From Aurantiochytrium sp. KH105 (lineage: Eukaryota; Sar; Bigyra; Thraustochytrida; Thraustochytriidae): a stretch of 64,000 nt of DNA. Location of the stretch: positions 124,001-188,000 of the forward strand of contig BGKB01000090.1 of the NCBI GenBank assembly GCA_003116975.1. Reading direction: 5' to 3'. A program made the translations under genes and the position numbers. The notes beneath the pieces are model-generated. The model saw only the letters and a list, made by a program, of their open reading frames with translations. It made no database searches and was not told the DNA's origin. Below, one piece after another: positions 42,345 through 51,239 of the stretch (within the stretch, counting starts at the first letter, position 1; every line of letters starts with the position of its first letter).

Positions 42345-43850
42345 ATGGACGCATCCACTCTTGCGCTCGGGCACGGGCCCAGCCCGGCCGGAGGGCAGCC
42401 ACAGCACACTGGCCGCGGGTCGCCGGCACGGGCTCCCGCCAGCGGGGGATGTGCCTGGGCGCGGAGACGAGTGGCGCGCGCCCCCGGGAGCGGCGGCAAA
42501 TGCAGATCAGCTCCGGCCTCGGCCACGGCGGCGACCATGGCGGCCGGCCAGCGAGGCGACGACGGCGGCGACGGCAGCTCGCGGCGCAGCCGCAAGCGCA
42601 CGGAGCGCGCAAACTACAGCAGCTTCGAGGTGCAGGGAAGCACCAGCAGCGACTCGTGGAGCACGAGCAGCGTCAGCAGCTCGAGCAGCGCGGGCAGCTC
42701 GAACAGCGCAAGTAGCGCAAGCAGCACGAGTACGAGCACGATTGCAGACGCAGACTCTAGCGCGACGGAAAGGAGAAATAGCAGCAGCAGTGATAGTAGC
42801 AGTAGGAGGAGCTCCGGCGGCGATGGCAAGGTCAGAAACCTCGATCGGCTGCAGCGCAAATGGAGAGATACTGTGCAAAAGCAACAAGAAATGAGAAGGC
42901 GCGCTAGCGAGGTCGAGAAACGCTACAACCTCGATGACGACAGCGCAAGTGCCGCGGCCAAAGACTGGGAAGACGTGGAAGACCCCCGGAAAACCAACAG
43001 CATGCGCGCGCGCTCCCTGCGAATATCTGCCAAATTGCGACAAAGCCTCGCGCGACGACGAAGGCGCCCAACATCAGCGCCAGAAGGCAAGGAAAAACGC
43101 AAGCTCATGGTCCGTTTTGCAGACCAAGTGACCGTACGCAGCTACGAAGTGCCTCAGGAAGAAAATGAGGACGTAGAGGAGGAGCAGCAAGATGATGCGG
43201 CATCATACAGCCTAAACGGAGAGATGGTCTTGGGTGGACCGAAATCTCCGGGAATGTCGCGCGGGCATACGATGATGGCGCAGCAAGCAGGCGTCGTTGA
43301 TGGCGATGAATTTGGCTCTGTCGTTCCAGACGAGACATGTGCACTCTCCGATCGCGCACGGGATCTGAGCAAGAAACAACGCAGGCGCTCGAAGCGACGA
43401 AACAAAAATAGCAAGCGCGTGCGGAGCCCCGAGTACACGCGTGAGGCCGAGTTCTTCGACATGATTCAAGACTGGTGTCGTCGAGAACTCACAGACGTCT
43501 CCTACGAGGGCGCAAGCATCCAAGAATTCCTCCCGCGCAAGAGAGCCTCGGTGGCACGTGACCATCACATTGAAACGTACGCCGAGCTTGTGCGCAAGTG
43601 CAAGCGTTTTGTGGACAACGAAATATACGAGCCTTCCAGCTTGGAGCAGGACAGCTCGACATTTGCCATTCACACCGAAGAAATCATTGCCAGTCTCGTG
43701 CGCGACTGTCTCCAAAGCTTTCTTTCTTATCGCGTCGACAAAATACCAAGGGAGGCCGACGCGCTTTGCCACGACTGCTTTTACGTTGCCCGAGACCTCG
43801 TTCTCGCGCGCCGCGCCCTCCTTAACACTCTCACATCAACTCAAGCATAA
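42345..43850 (+). CDS. Ser-rich protein with conserved-looking helical C-terminus
   Basis: This 501-residue protein of unknown family has a Gly/Ser/Arg-rich N-terminal half with long Ser tracts (about residues 100-165) and a run containing RRSRKRTER, followed by a charged middle. The last 130 residues look folded and helical (FFDMIQDWCRRELTDVSYEG, then LVRKCKRFVDNEIYEPSS and IIASLVRDCLQSFLSYRVD). Basic clusters suggest a nuclear location. The ATG at 42345 is first; a second in-frame ATG at 42537 (MAAGQRGDDGGDG) is an equally plausible start. Single exon. I do not recognise a domain. Confidence 0.65.
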   Translation: MDASTLALGHGPSPAGGQPQHTGRGSPARAPASGGCAWARRRVARAPGSGGKCRSAPASATAATMAAGQRGDDGGDGSSRRSRKRTERANYSSFEVQGSTSSDSWSTSSVSSSSSAGSSNSASSASSTSTSTIADADSSATERRNSSSSDSSSRRSSGGDGKVRNLDRLQRKWRDTVQKQQEMRRRASEVEKRYNLDDDSASAAAKDWEDVEDPRKTNSMRARSLRISAKLRQSLARRRRRPTSAPEGKEKRKLMVRFADQVTVRSYEVPQEENEDVEEEQQDDAASYSLNGEMVLGGPKSPGMSRGHTMMAQQAGVVDGDEFGSVVPDETCALSDRARDLSKKQRRRSKRRNKNSKRVRSPEYTREAEFFDMIQDWCRRELTDVSYEGASIQEFLPRKRASVARDHHIETYAELVRKCKRFVDNEIYEPSSLEQDSSTFAIHTEEIIASLVRDCLQSFLSYRVDKIPREADALCHDCFYVARDLVLARRALLNTLTSTQA

Positions 43851-45405
43851 GGCTCTCCTTGACCGCATTGGCATCGACTGTGGGTCTACTGTGATGTAAG
43901 CGTTCAATCCATTTTTTTTTCCTATTGATCGCCTTTCCCCCTTAGACTTTTTCCCCAACCTCTGTGAAACTATCCGACCGAAGTCGCCTTGTACCTTAAA
44001 GTATAGGACCTCGGTTGGAAATATGCCCTCACATTCGCAAGTGCGGTAACTAGCTGTGGGAAACCTCGTAAGCTATTGGGCTACACAGCATTTATTCCTC
44101 CCCAAATGTGCCGATCCTACGTCCAAAGCGCGAGAATAACATTTAGACAGTGGAAATGAGAAACTTGTGCTGTGGCTCTTGAATCATTTCCGTCCTCAAA
44201 AGATAAAAGACAAGACAGCGTACAAGCTTTCAGCCTGGTTGTCTCCCTCTTTTCTCGCGCGAAGCCTTTTTTGTTGGAAAACATCGTCCACATTTTTATT
44301 GATCATTTTTTTTAAGGAAATTCTTGCGCTTGCTCTCAGGAAAAAGTATACTCCACTGGGCTGCACATGCCTGCATTTGCTATGGAATGTGCTGCCTGCA
44401 TTCTCGAGACCCCTTACGTTGTGCTGCACACGGACCACTATTTGTGCATGCATGCTTTCTGTGAAACAGGGTAACGACGTTAAAGCACAACTAACCTCTC
44501 TAGAGAGTCTCCTTTTGCCGGTTCATCGCGACCAGCGTTCGATCTTGAAACTTAGTAGCTCAGGACGATCACAACAAGGTAAGTCCAACGTCGTGTTCAA
44601 CATGCGGAAGCTCAGAGATCACAGTGCTGACCAATCAACAACTATGCAGAGCCGACCGGAGGTCTAGAGCAATCAATACTTTAACAAGAAAGTATCAGGT
44701 CAATAGCAAGCAACTCATCAGGAACAATCAGGCCAAAAGGTACTTCATTCCCGAGTGGACTCAAATTTATTTAAAAAGAGCCTTATCCGGTCGCATTCGT
44801 CCGTTCAAAATAGGTCAGAGCTAACATGCATTGGCATCGATGGAGACGCGATCAGTTTTTCCTTGTCTCCCCACGAAGACATTTTGCTTTCTGAAGATGT
44901 GCATTCTTTTCGCATGGATTTTTCCGTTTGTTGTTGGGAACTGTCGAGTCTGAGCGTTTTCTATCAAATCTCGCGCATGTTTGCAAGACAAACGTAGACG
45001 CTAAATTCCCGAGCAAAGATGGATCTGTATGTCCCTCTTTTCCTTTTCATCATTAGCCGCCGTCGATTCTGATGCTCCTGAACGGCTGGTCGGGTCGCCC
45101 GCCCGCCCGCCCTTTGTCATTCCCTCCATGATTCACTCATGCGAGATCGGAAATTGGTCGCTTTCGCTGCACGCCAAAAAGGCATCTCTACTTCTACTCC
45201 GCGCGCGCTATCTGCATTACCTGCTTCGATGGCGCGTTGCGCAGCGGGCACGTCGTCCGAGCGCTGTGCGTCGAATGAGCGAACAGAAAAAGAAGAAAGA
45301 AAAAAAGGGCATCAATCATCGTCGTCACGACGAAGGCTCAGCTTGCCAAAGCCGTAACGAGAGAAATCGAGAGACGAGACGCAGGCGCACGAAGGAGAGG
45401 ACACG
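43851..45405. other. Lower-GC intergenic region before the selenoprotein
   Basis: About 43.9-45.0 kb is visibly richer in A and T than its surroundings. Frames here, such as 44167-44667, start without ATG and have no family signal. The right end is GC-rich again and probably carries the leader of the selenoprotein W gene. Confidence 0.5.
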
Positions 45406-45841
45406 ATGGTGGCTACGATCAACGTGCAGTATTGCGGCGGCTGAGGTAGGTTACGCGCACGCACATACGCAGCGCGCGGGCGGCGCGGCCTGCGCGGCCC
45501 TGCGCGGTCTCAACGCGGGAGTGCAAGATGGCCGGCCTGAAGCAAAAGCTAACGCGTGAACGACGACGGCGACTGCCGACGACCACAACAAACGTGGCTG
45601 CACAGGGTACAGCAAGTACTTCCGGGCGCTCAAGCAGCAACTGGAAGAGGAATTCGGCGACGATGTCAAAGTCGTAGGCCAGGAGGACCCGGGCACGACG
45701 GGCAACTTTGAGGTGACGCTCACCGAGACAGGTGACCTGCTCCACTCCAAGTCAACGCGTGGCCAAGGCAAATGCCAGTCGGCTGCTGAGGTTCAGGCCA
45801 TCGTAGACAAAATCCAGGACTTCCTGGACAGCAAGGAGTAG
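45406..45841 (+). CDS. SELENOW: Selenoprotein W with in-frame UGA, two exons
   Basis: Exons 45406-45445 and 45606-45841 join across a 160-base GT-AG intron (donor GAGGTAGGT, a CTAAC branch-like site, acceptor GCACAG). They give a 91-residue protein if the TGA at 45442-45444 is read as selenocysteine. The active-site motif is CGGU (Cys10, Sec13) in VQYCGGUGYSKYF, followed by the Rdx-family core FEVTLTETGDLLHSK. Length and spacing match selenoprotein W, a small thioredoxin-fold redox protein. Reading TGA as stop would leave 12 residues and lose the conserved remainder. A SECIS-like hairpin lies about 110 bases past the TAG stop. A plain pseudogene is unlikely because the rest is intact. Confidence 0.88.
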
Positions 45842-46578
45842 ATCCTCGATTCCCCGCTCTGCGACATGTTTTGTTATCCAACAATTACGACATGGCGCGA
45901 GCAAATCGCTGCGGCATGCAGCGGTACGCTTTTGGCCCAAATAAGATCGAGCCTCTGATGACGAGCGCAGGTTCCCAAAGCTTTCATTGTGCCGCGTATG
46001 ACAGCCGGCACAGGGTCCTGCACTTCGACCAAGAAGAAAGATTATACTTTTCGCTTCATCTTTTTGCGCAAAGCGCACCACCGTAAATCCGCAAATACAA
46101 TATCATTCTTTTTTTTTTTCACGAACAAAACAATGTCTTGATCTTCCACAACAGACAACTGCAACACAATTTCATTCTTATTTTCCATGAAAACACCCCA
46201 TTTCGTTCTTAACTTTTTCCATGAACAGTAACAACTCACAACCGTTGACTTGAGTCTTCACCTTGCCCCAAAACACCAAAACGAACCAATGTCGTACAGA
46301 TTCATTATCGCAAATTTTTTTAAAGCTGTCTGAGAAGCAAGTAAAGATTGTAAAACCCCAACCAACAAGGCAAGAGATCTTGCAGAGCAAAACGACTTCA
46401 CGTGGTGAAACGAAACGTGTCGATCGACAATGCATTCCCAAAGAATCTCGTCCTCGTGATGGCGAAATACCGCAAGCAAACTCGTTCTTGCCGACGGATC
46501 GTGTTCGCAAAGGCGTTCTCAAGACACCCTCTGACATTAGCCGCCACATTGTTTCCATGACAACCTCGCCGTCACCCA
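45842..46578. other. 3' region of selenoprotein W and of cullin-4
   Basis: Convergent 3' ends. Apart from the SECIS-like hairpin nothing else is called. It has T-rich and A-rich patches (for example about 46110-46125) and a short GC-poor stretch at 46100-46330. Confidence 0.5.
45951..46009 (+). promoter_or_regulatory. Candidate SECIS element in the selenoprotein W 3' region
   Basis: The element needed to decode UGA as Sec appears here. Helix I pairs 45951-45953 with 46007-46009 and 45955-45957 with 46002-46004. The core quartet is formed by ATGA (45958-45961) and TGA (45999-46001). Helix II pairs 45962-45963 with 45995-45996 and 45965-45970 with 45987-45992, allowing G-U. The apical loop (45971-45986) contains AAA at 45977-45979, where SECIS hairpins carry conserved adenines. 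I paired this by hand; no folding program was run. Confidence 0.6.
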
Positions 46579-48840
46579 TTATGCCATATACTTGTAGGCA
46601 CCATTCGGGGGCGGCGCGGAGCGCTCAAGGTATTCGCGGTCAATTAGACTTGCGATGCGCTGTTTGATTAACTGCGCAGTGGCGGGAAAACGCAGCTGCT
46701 TGAAGATCTCCTCGAGCAGCTCCTGGTGGCCCAACGCCTTGCGTGCCTTCATGATGCGCACGATTGCGGCATCAATCTGATACTGGCGGTCCTGTTGCAC
46801 GCGCTCGTGCGTCTCTCGGTTCTCCGAGGTGGTTTCCTTGATTTGGATCGAGTTGATCTTGATACGAAAGCGGTCCGAACGAAAGGCACTGTTCATAACG
46901 AAACGGTCTGTAGGTTTGATCGGGTCCCGCACGCTGGCCTTGGGCTCGCGCAAAAGTAGGCGCGCCTGGGGACTTCCCAGTGAAAGCAGCGTGCGGTTTA
47001 GCTCGCCTTCTTCGAGACCCGTGCGCTCACGCAGTACGCTTGCAGTGAACTCCTGGCCCCCCGCCGGGAGCTCGTTGTACAAAAGAAGAACGATGGCCTG
47101 ATAAAAGGAAACCTCAAGCTCCTTGCGGCCTCCCGGTAGGTCCGCGCGAAGAATGCAATGACCAAGAGAATGCTGCCAGGTGAGACGGCGGCCCTCCTTA
47201 AATTTGCTCTTGTAGAATTTTTCAAAGGCGCTTTCGCAAGCCGACATTCGCTCCGGTAACTTGAGGTTTTTCATGACCGGGTAAGCTGGCCAATTGCTTG
47301 TGCTAAGCACGTTGACATGAATTTCCGTGTCAAAGCCGCGCTCCTGGTAGAGGGGATCCTTGGCGAACTGGGTCATGGTCTCTTTAGAAATGTCCATGTC
47401 CTTGAACATGCCCTCGAGGCGGTTCGTAAAGCGAGACCCGCACTCGGTCTTGAGCTTGGTGATCATCGAGCGCTCAAGGTCCGTGGAGGCCGACCGTCCA
47501 AGCAAGAGACGCTTGGCGAGGTCCTTCTTGTAAAAGGCCTCAAAGGTATCCTTAGCGCTGAGAAAGCGAAAGAGTACAACGACCTTTTCCAAGAGAGTTT
47601 CGACGGCGTCCTCGCCGCCCGCGCCCTTGACGCCGGAGCGCAGCTGGCGGTCAATGTACTTTGCAATGAGTTCTGCAGGCCGGTTGCCACGCGAGTTGAG
47701 AAAGGCCTCGAACGCATCGCGAATCGTGCGATCAAAGTCCTCGTTACCCTGCATGGCGGTACGCTGAAGCTCCATGAGGTCTTCCATGAGCTGCAGCAGC
47801 GTTGGCACCATTTCCTTGTCCTTGGATTCGTCCGTCTGTACAATTTGCGCGCCGCGGCGCTTGACGTGCGCCGACAGGGCTGCGCGCATCTGCGAAAGCG
47901 CGTCGACGCGCTTGAGCAGCGCAAACATGCGCCCGAGATCCTCGGCACGTTTCTCGCGAACCAGCGTGTCAAAGCCCTTTTCTAACAAGACGGACACATG
48001 CTCGCTGATGAGTTCCTTTTCGCAGGCGCGCACGAGCGGGATGCGCGTCTGCGGGTCGAGATAGCGCGCCACGCGCTGCTTTTCCTCTTGCAGACGGCGA
48101 TTCACGTGCTGCAGGTAGTCGGCCACGGGGCTCTGCTCGAGCATGCTGCTGGACTCGGCGCGATAGAACTCGCGTGTCTCTTCGAGAAGTTTAGGCTCAA
48201 ATTTTGACTCGTATAAATCAAGAGCCACGAGCATGCGCACCACGCACGTGCCCGTGGACTGGTTTACGGCCTCGCCGGCGCGTTCGCGTGCAATGAGGTC
48301 CAGGAAGCCGCGGATTACTTTACTTTCCACCTCGGGCGCCGCCTCCAGGTACTTGCGGAACATGCGGAGACCAATGTCCCAGATGGACCGCAGCGACGCC
48401 TCCGCAATGACGTACGAGCGGTCTAGGTAGAGAAAGATACTGCGAATCGAGTGCATTTGCTGGCAGTAATTTTGCCACATGTCCGTGACGAGCTCCAGAA
48501 AGGCGGCGTGGTCCGGGGTCTGGCCCACGAGTCTGCGCAGAGACGCCTCGATATGCTTTTCCAAGACACCCTCGAGCCGCGTGCACAGCGCCGCCGCCTG
48601 CTTGTGCATGCACAGGCCCTCCACCATGTGGTAGAGCTCCTCGCGGCTCTGCTCCACGGCGCGCTGCTCCTGGATCGCGCGCACCGCCGTCTCCAGGGCA
48701 TTCCAGCTCGACTCCAGGTAGTCTGCGGGCAGCGCAGGGCGAGCCTTGCGCAGCGTGATCTTCAGCCGCTTCGCGCCGGGCCCGCCCGCGCCGCCAGCGC
48801 CCGCGCCGCTCCCGCGGGCGCCTCCGCGGTGGCCAATCAT
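46579..48840 (-). CDS. CUL4: Cullin-4 type ubiquitin ligase scaffold
   Basis: This 753-residue protein is a cullin, the scaffold of a cullin-RING ubiquitin ligase. The best match is CUL4, which binds the DDB1 adaptor at its N-terminus and RBX1 at its C-terminus. N-terminal helical cullin repeats (residues about 30-350) are followed by the cullin homology domain (MDISKETMTQFAK, then NVLSTSNWPAYPV). The winged-helix end contains IVRIMKARKALGHQELL, where the Lys of VRIMK is the NEDD8 site. The length matches CUL4. The start ATG at 48840 gives MIGHRGGARGSG and KRLKITLRK; the frame upstream has no convincing domain and includes a repeat-coded poly-Cys run. Confidence 0.93.
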   Translation of the reverse strand: MIGHRGGARGSGAGAGGAGGPGAKRLKITLRKARPALPADYLESSWNALETAVRAIQEQRAVEQSREELYHMVEGLCMHKQAAALCTRLEGVLEKHIEASLRRLVGQTPDHAAFLELVTDMWQNYCQQMHSIRSIFLYLDRSYVIAEASLRSIWDIGLRMFRKYLEAAPEVESKVIRGFLDLIARERAGEAVNQSTGTCVVRMLVALDLYESKFEPKLLEETREFYRAESSSMLEQSPVADYLQHVNRRLQEEKQRVARYLDPQTRIPLVRACEKELISEHVSVLLEKGFDTLVREKRAEDLGRMFALLKRVDALSQMRAALSAHVKRRGAQIVQTDESKDKEMVPTLLQLMEDLMELQRTAMQGNEDFDRTIRDAFEAFLNSRGNRPAELIAKYIDRQLRSGVKGAGGEDAVETLLEKVVVLFRFLSAKDTFEAFYKKDLAKRLLLGRSASTDLERSMITKLKTECGSRFTNRLEGMFKDMDISKETMTQFAKDPLYQERGFDTEIHVNVLSTSNWPAYPVMKNLKLPERMSACESAFEKFYKSKFKEGRRLTWQHSLGHCILRADLPGGRKELEVSFYQAIVLLLYNELPAGGQEFTASVLRERTGLEEGELNRTLLSLGSPQARLLLREPKASVRDPIKPTDRFVMNSAFRSDRFRIKINSIQIKETTSENRETHERVQQDRQYQIDAAIVRIMKARKALGHQELLEEIFKQLRFPATAQLIKQRIASLIDREYLERSAPPPNGAYKYMA

Positions 48841-49747
48841 CTCTTCTTCCTCCTCCGCGACCACCTCGGACCGGCAGCAGCAGCAGCAGCAGCAGCAGCA
48901 GAGCACGGACCTTCTCTGGAGCCTTCTCCACTCGGCCGCCTCGCGCTGCCGCGCCTTCCCGCCGCCGTCGCTGCCGTCCTCGGCGTCGCCAACGTCGCCC
49001 TCGCGCTCGGCCTCGACGGCGATGATCCGCTCGCCGCGACCGCCGGCCGGGTCTGATCGAGAGCGGGGGCGTGGGCGAGGGCCGCGCGGGGGGGAGGGGC
49101 GGGCTCGGCTCTGCTCTTCGCGCGGGTCCTTCCTCGCGCGGGCGCCGGGCGCGCAGCCGGGGTCTGCGCGCGCGCCGCTCGCTCCTCCGCTCGGCTTTGC
49201 TCGCGTGGTTTTTCCTCTCTCGCGCGGCGCGGCTGCGCGGATTTGAATGACTGGGGCAACCACCGCCGCGCTTCCGCCTTAACGCCCCGCTTCGCGCCCC
49301 AGCTCCCGCGCCTCTGGTTTAAGGCGCCTCTGGACGCAGATTGCGAATACCGCGAATATTCTGCGTCTACCGTAAGATAACGGGTTTAAGAAGAGAGGAA
49401 ATCACGGGATACGATCGTTCCATATCTGTTTCTTGGCGTGGGAGAAGAACGGAAACCGGGGGCCAAGCAGGGCCGGTAGGCGAGGATATACTGTGTAGTC
49501 GAGGATAAGATGCGCGACGGGAGCTGCCGCGGCCACGGACGCGCGCGAGGCTTTTTGCAGAGACAGGCAAACACGAGTCGCCGAGACCTCGAGACCGAGA
49601 CCTCGAGACCTCGACCTCGACCGAGACCGCGGAGCGCGAGCCGGCGAGCGCGAAGCGGAAAGGCGCGCGCGTCGGAAACTCTGCCTTCGCGGCCTGCGCG
49701 CGGGTCTGGGACCCGAGGTTGGAGCGAGCAAGAGAAGCCCGAGCAGG
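48841..49747. other. Divergent promoter with CAG array
   Basis: The cullin and PTGES2-like genes are transcribed away from each other across about 900 bases. A CAG array at 48874-48902 lies just upstream of the cullin start and would read as poly-Cys if the cullin were translated from further 5'. The PTGES2 side has GAGACC/CGAGAC units (49575-49630). No gene is supported. Confidence 0.55.
48874..48902 (-). repeat. CAG/CTG trinucleotide array near cullin start
   Basis: About nine CAG units on the plus strand, equal to CTG on the cullin's sense strand, within its presumed 5' leader. Confidence 0.95.
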
Positions 49748-50707
49748 ATGCGGGCTGCGACCAAGGCGGCTGCGACGCGTCTGGCGTCGACGCTGGCGCC
49801 GCAGCAGCGTCGCGGGCTGGCGTCCGGGGCTCGCAATGCACGCGAGGCGAGCGGCAGCAGCAGCTCCAGAGGAAGGACGGCGAGTCTGGTGAGCGGTGCC
49901 GCCGTCATGGCGACGACGGCGGCCTGGATCGAGCACTCGAGCGCGGCGCGAACACTCGCCTCGGCGGCGATGCCGACGGCACGGGCCATCACCGCCGAGG
50001 AGCCGCTCAAGCTGTATCAGTATGACGTGTGCCCGTTTTGCAACAAGGCACAGACGTTTCTGGAGTTTCATGCTATCCCGCACGAGAGAATCGAGGTGAA
50101 TCCGCTCACCAAGGCCGAGATCAAGTTCTCCTCGTACAGAATGGTTCCCTTCGCCATGGTCGGCGACACCCAGATCAACGGATCCGGGGAGATCATCAAG
50201 ACAATGCTTGGTGAGGACAAGCCGCTGTCGGCGTCAGAGGAAAAATGGTTCCAATGGGTCGACGATCACCTTGTGCACGTGCTACCCGCGAACATTTATC
50301 GCTCGCCTGGCGAGGCGCTCCAGGCGTTCGATTACATTACGAACGAGAGCAATTTCTCGGCAGTGCAAAAGCTGAGCATTCGCTATGCGGGCGCATTGGC
50401 CATGTTCATGATCGCGAAGCGATCCAAGAAAAAGTACAATCTCAGTGACGACCCGCGCCAGGATCTCTTTGAAGCCGTCGACAAGTGGGCTGGGGAGGGT
50501 TTGGCAGGCAAGCGCTTCCACTCAGGCAGCGACGTTCCGGACACGGCTGATCTCGCCGTTTTTGGAGTCCTTCGTTCCATCGAGGGCAATTATGGAACTT
50601 GGAAAGATTTGTCCGAGAAGGACCTTGCGCACAAGGATGCCTTTTGGACATGGTACAAGTCTGTCAAGGAGCAGGTCGAGACTAATCGTGCCAAGATTGG
50701 TCTTTAA
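49748..50707 (+). CDS. PTGES2: PTGES2-like glutathione-binding protein, mitochondrial
   Basis: This 319-residue protein resembles prostaglandin E synthase 2, which has a glutaredoxin/thioredoxin-like domain followed by a GST-type C-terminal domain. The active-site motif CPFC sits in YDVCPFCNKAQTFLEFHAIP, and the next segment EVNPLTKAEIKFSSYRMVP is a strong match. The C-terminal helical domain ends at VKEQVETNRAKIGL. The first 90 residues are Ala/Arg/Ser-rich, consistent with a mitochondrial presequence and possible membrane anchor. Single exon. The physiological reaction in a protist is unknown; a glutathione-dependent redox role is likely. Confidence 0.88.
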   Translation: MRAATKAAATRLASTLAPQQRRGLASGARNAREASGSSSSRGRTASLVSGAAVMATTAAWIEHSSAARTLASAAMPTARAITAEEPLKLYQYDVCPFCNKAQTFLEFHAIPHERIEVNPLTKAEIKFSSYRMVPFAMVGDTQINGSGEIIKTMLGEDKPLSASEEKWFQWVDDHLVHVLPANIYRSPGEALQAFDYITNESNFSAVQKLSIRYAGALAMFMIAKRSKKKYNLSDDPRQDLFEAVDKWAGEGLAGKRFHSGSDVPDTADLAVFGVLRSIEGNYGTWKDLSEKDLAHKDAFWTWYKSVKEQVETNRAKIGL

Positions 50708-51239
50708 TGGAAACGAGGATTACGCGGCAATGACGGAAAGGATTGTGCAAGCTGTCGCCACATCGACTTTAACTTTTTCTTTTCATTTCTCGAGAAAATT
50801 GTCGCAAGTATTCAGGTTGGTGAGGGATGAGAAGCTTTGTACAGAGAGGGACGAGGGCCATTGTAGAATGCCGCCCCCTTTTTCCCTTTTTTCAATTTTT
50901 ACGTGTCATGCAAAGCTCTTTTCTTTCCTTACAGAACAACAAGCTCAAAAAAAATTGATGTCAAGTCTACGAACACGAACAACAACAAAAAAACACGATT
51001 ATCTTCTCAAAAAAAAAAGGCGGGGGAGAGTGGTGAGATATGTAGACTCGCCGCCGCAGCAATGTATAGTCCATGGTACACAGACAAGCTATGCACCATG
51101 CCGCCAAACAAGTCAGGACACGGCGCTCGTGCTTGCAGTGACTACGCGTAATCAATGCATCCACTTATCACGCTCTCCTCTTGTGACAGACAGCTTCGAC
51201 AACAAAAGAAAGAGAGAGAGAGAAAGAGAATGGAAGACG
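50708..51239. other. Convergent 3' ends
   Basis: The PTGES2-like and phosphatase-fusion genes converge here. It has A-rich patches near 50940-51020 and an AGAGAG stretch at 51211-51228. No gene is supported. Confidence 0.5.

Noticed and set aside
45029-45559. Plus-strand frame over the first exon of selenoprotein W
   Set aside because: Different frame from the SelW core and no family match; it ends inside the SelW intron.
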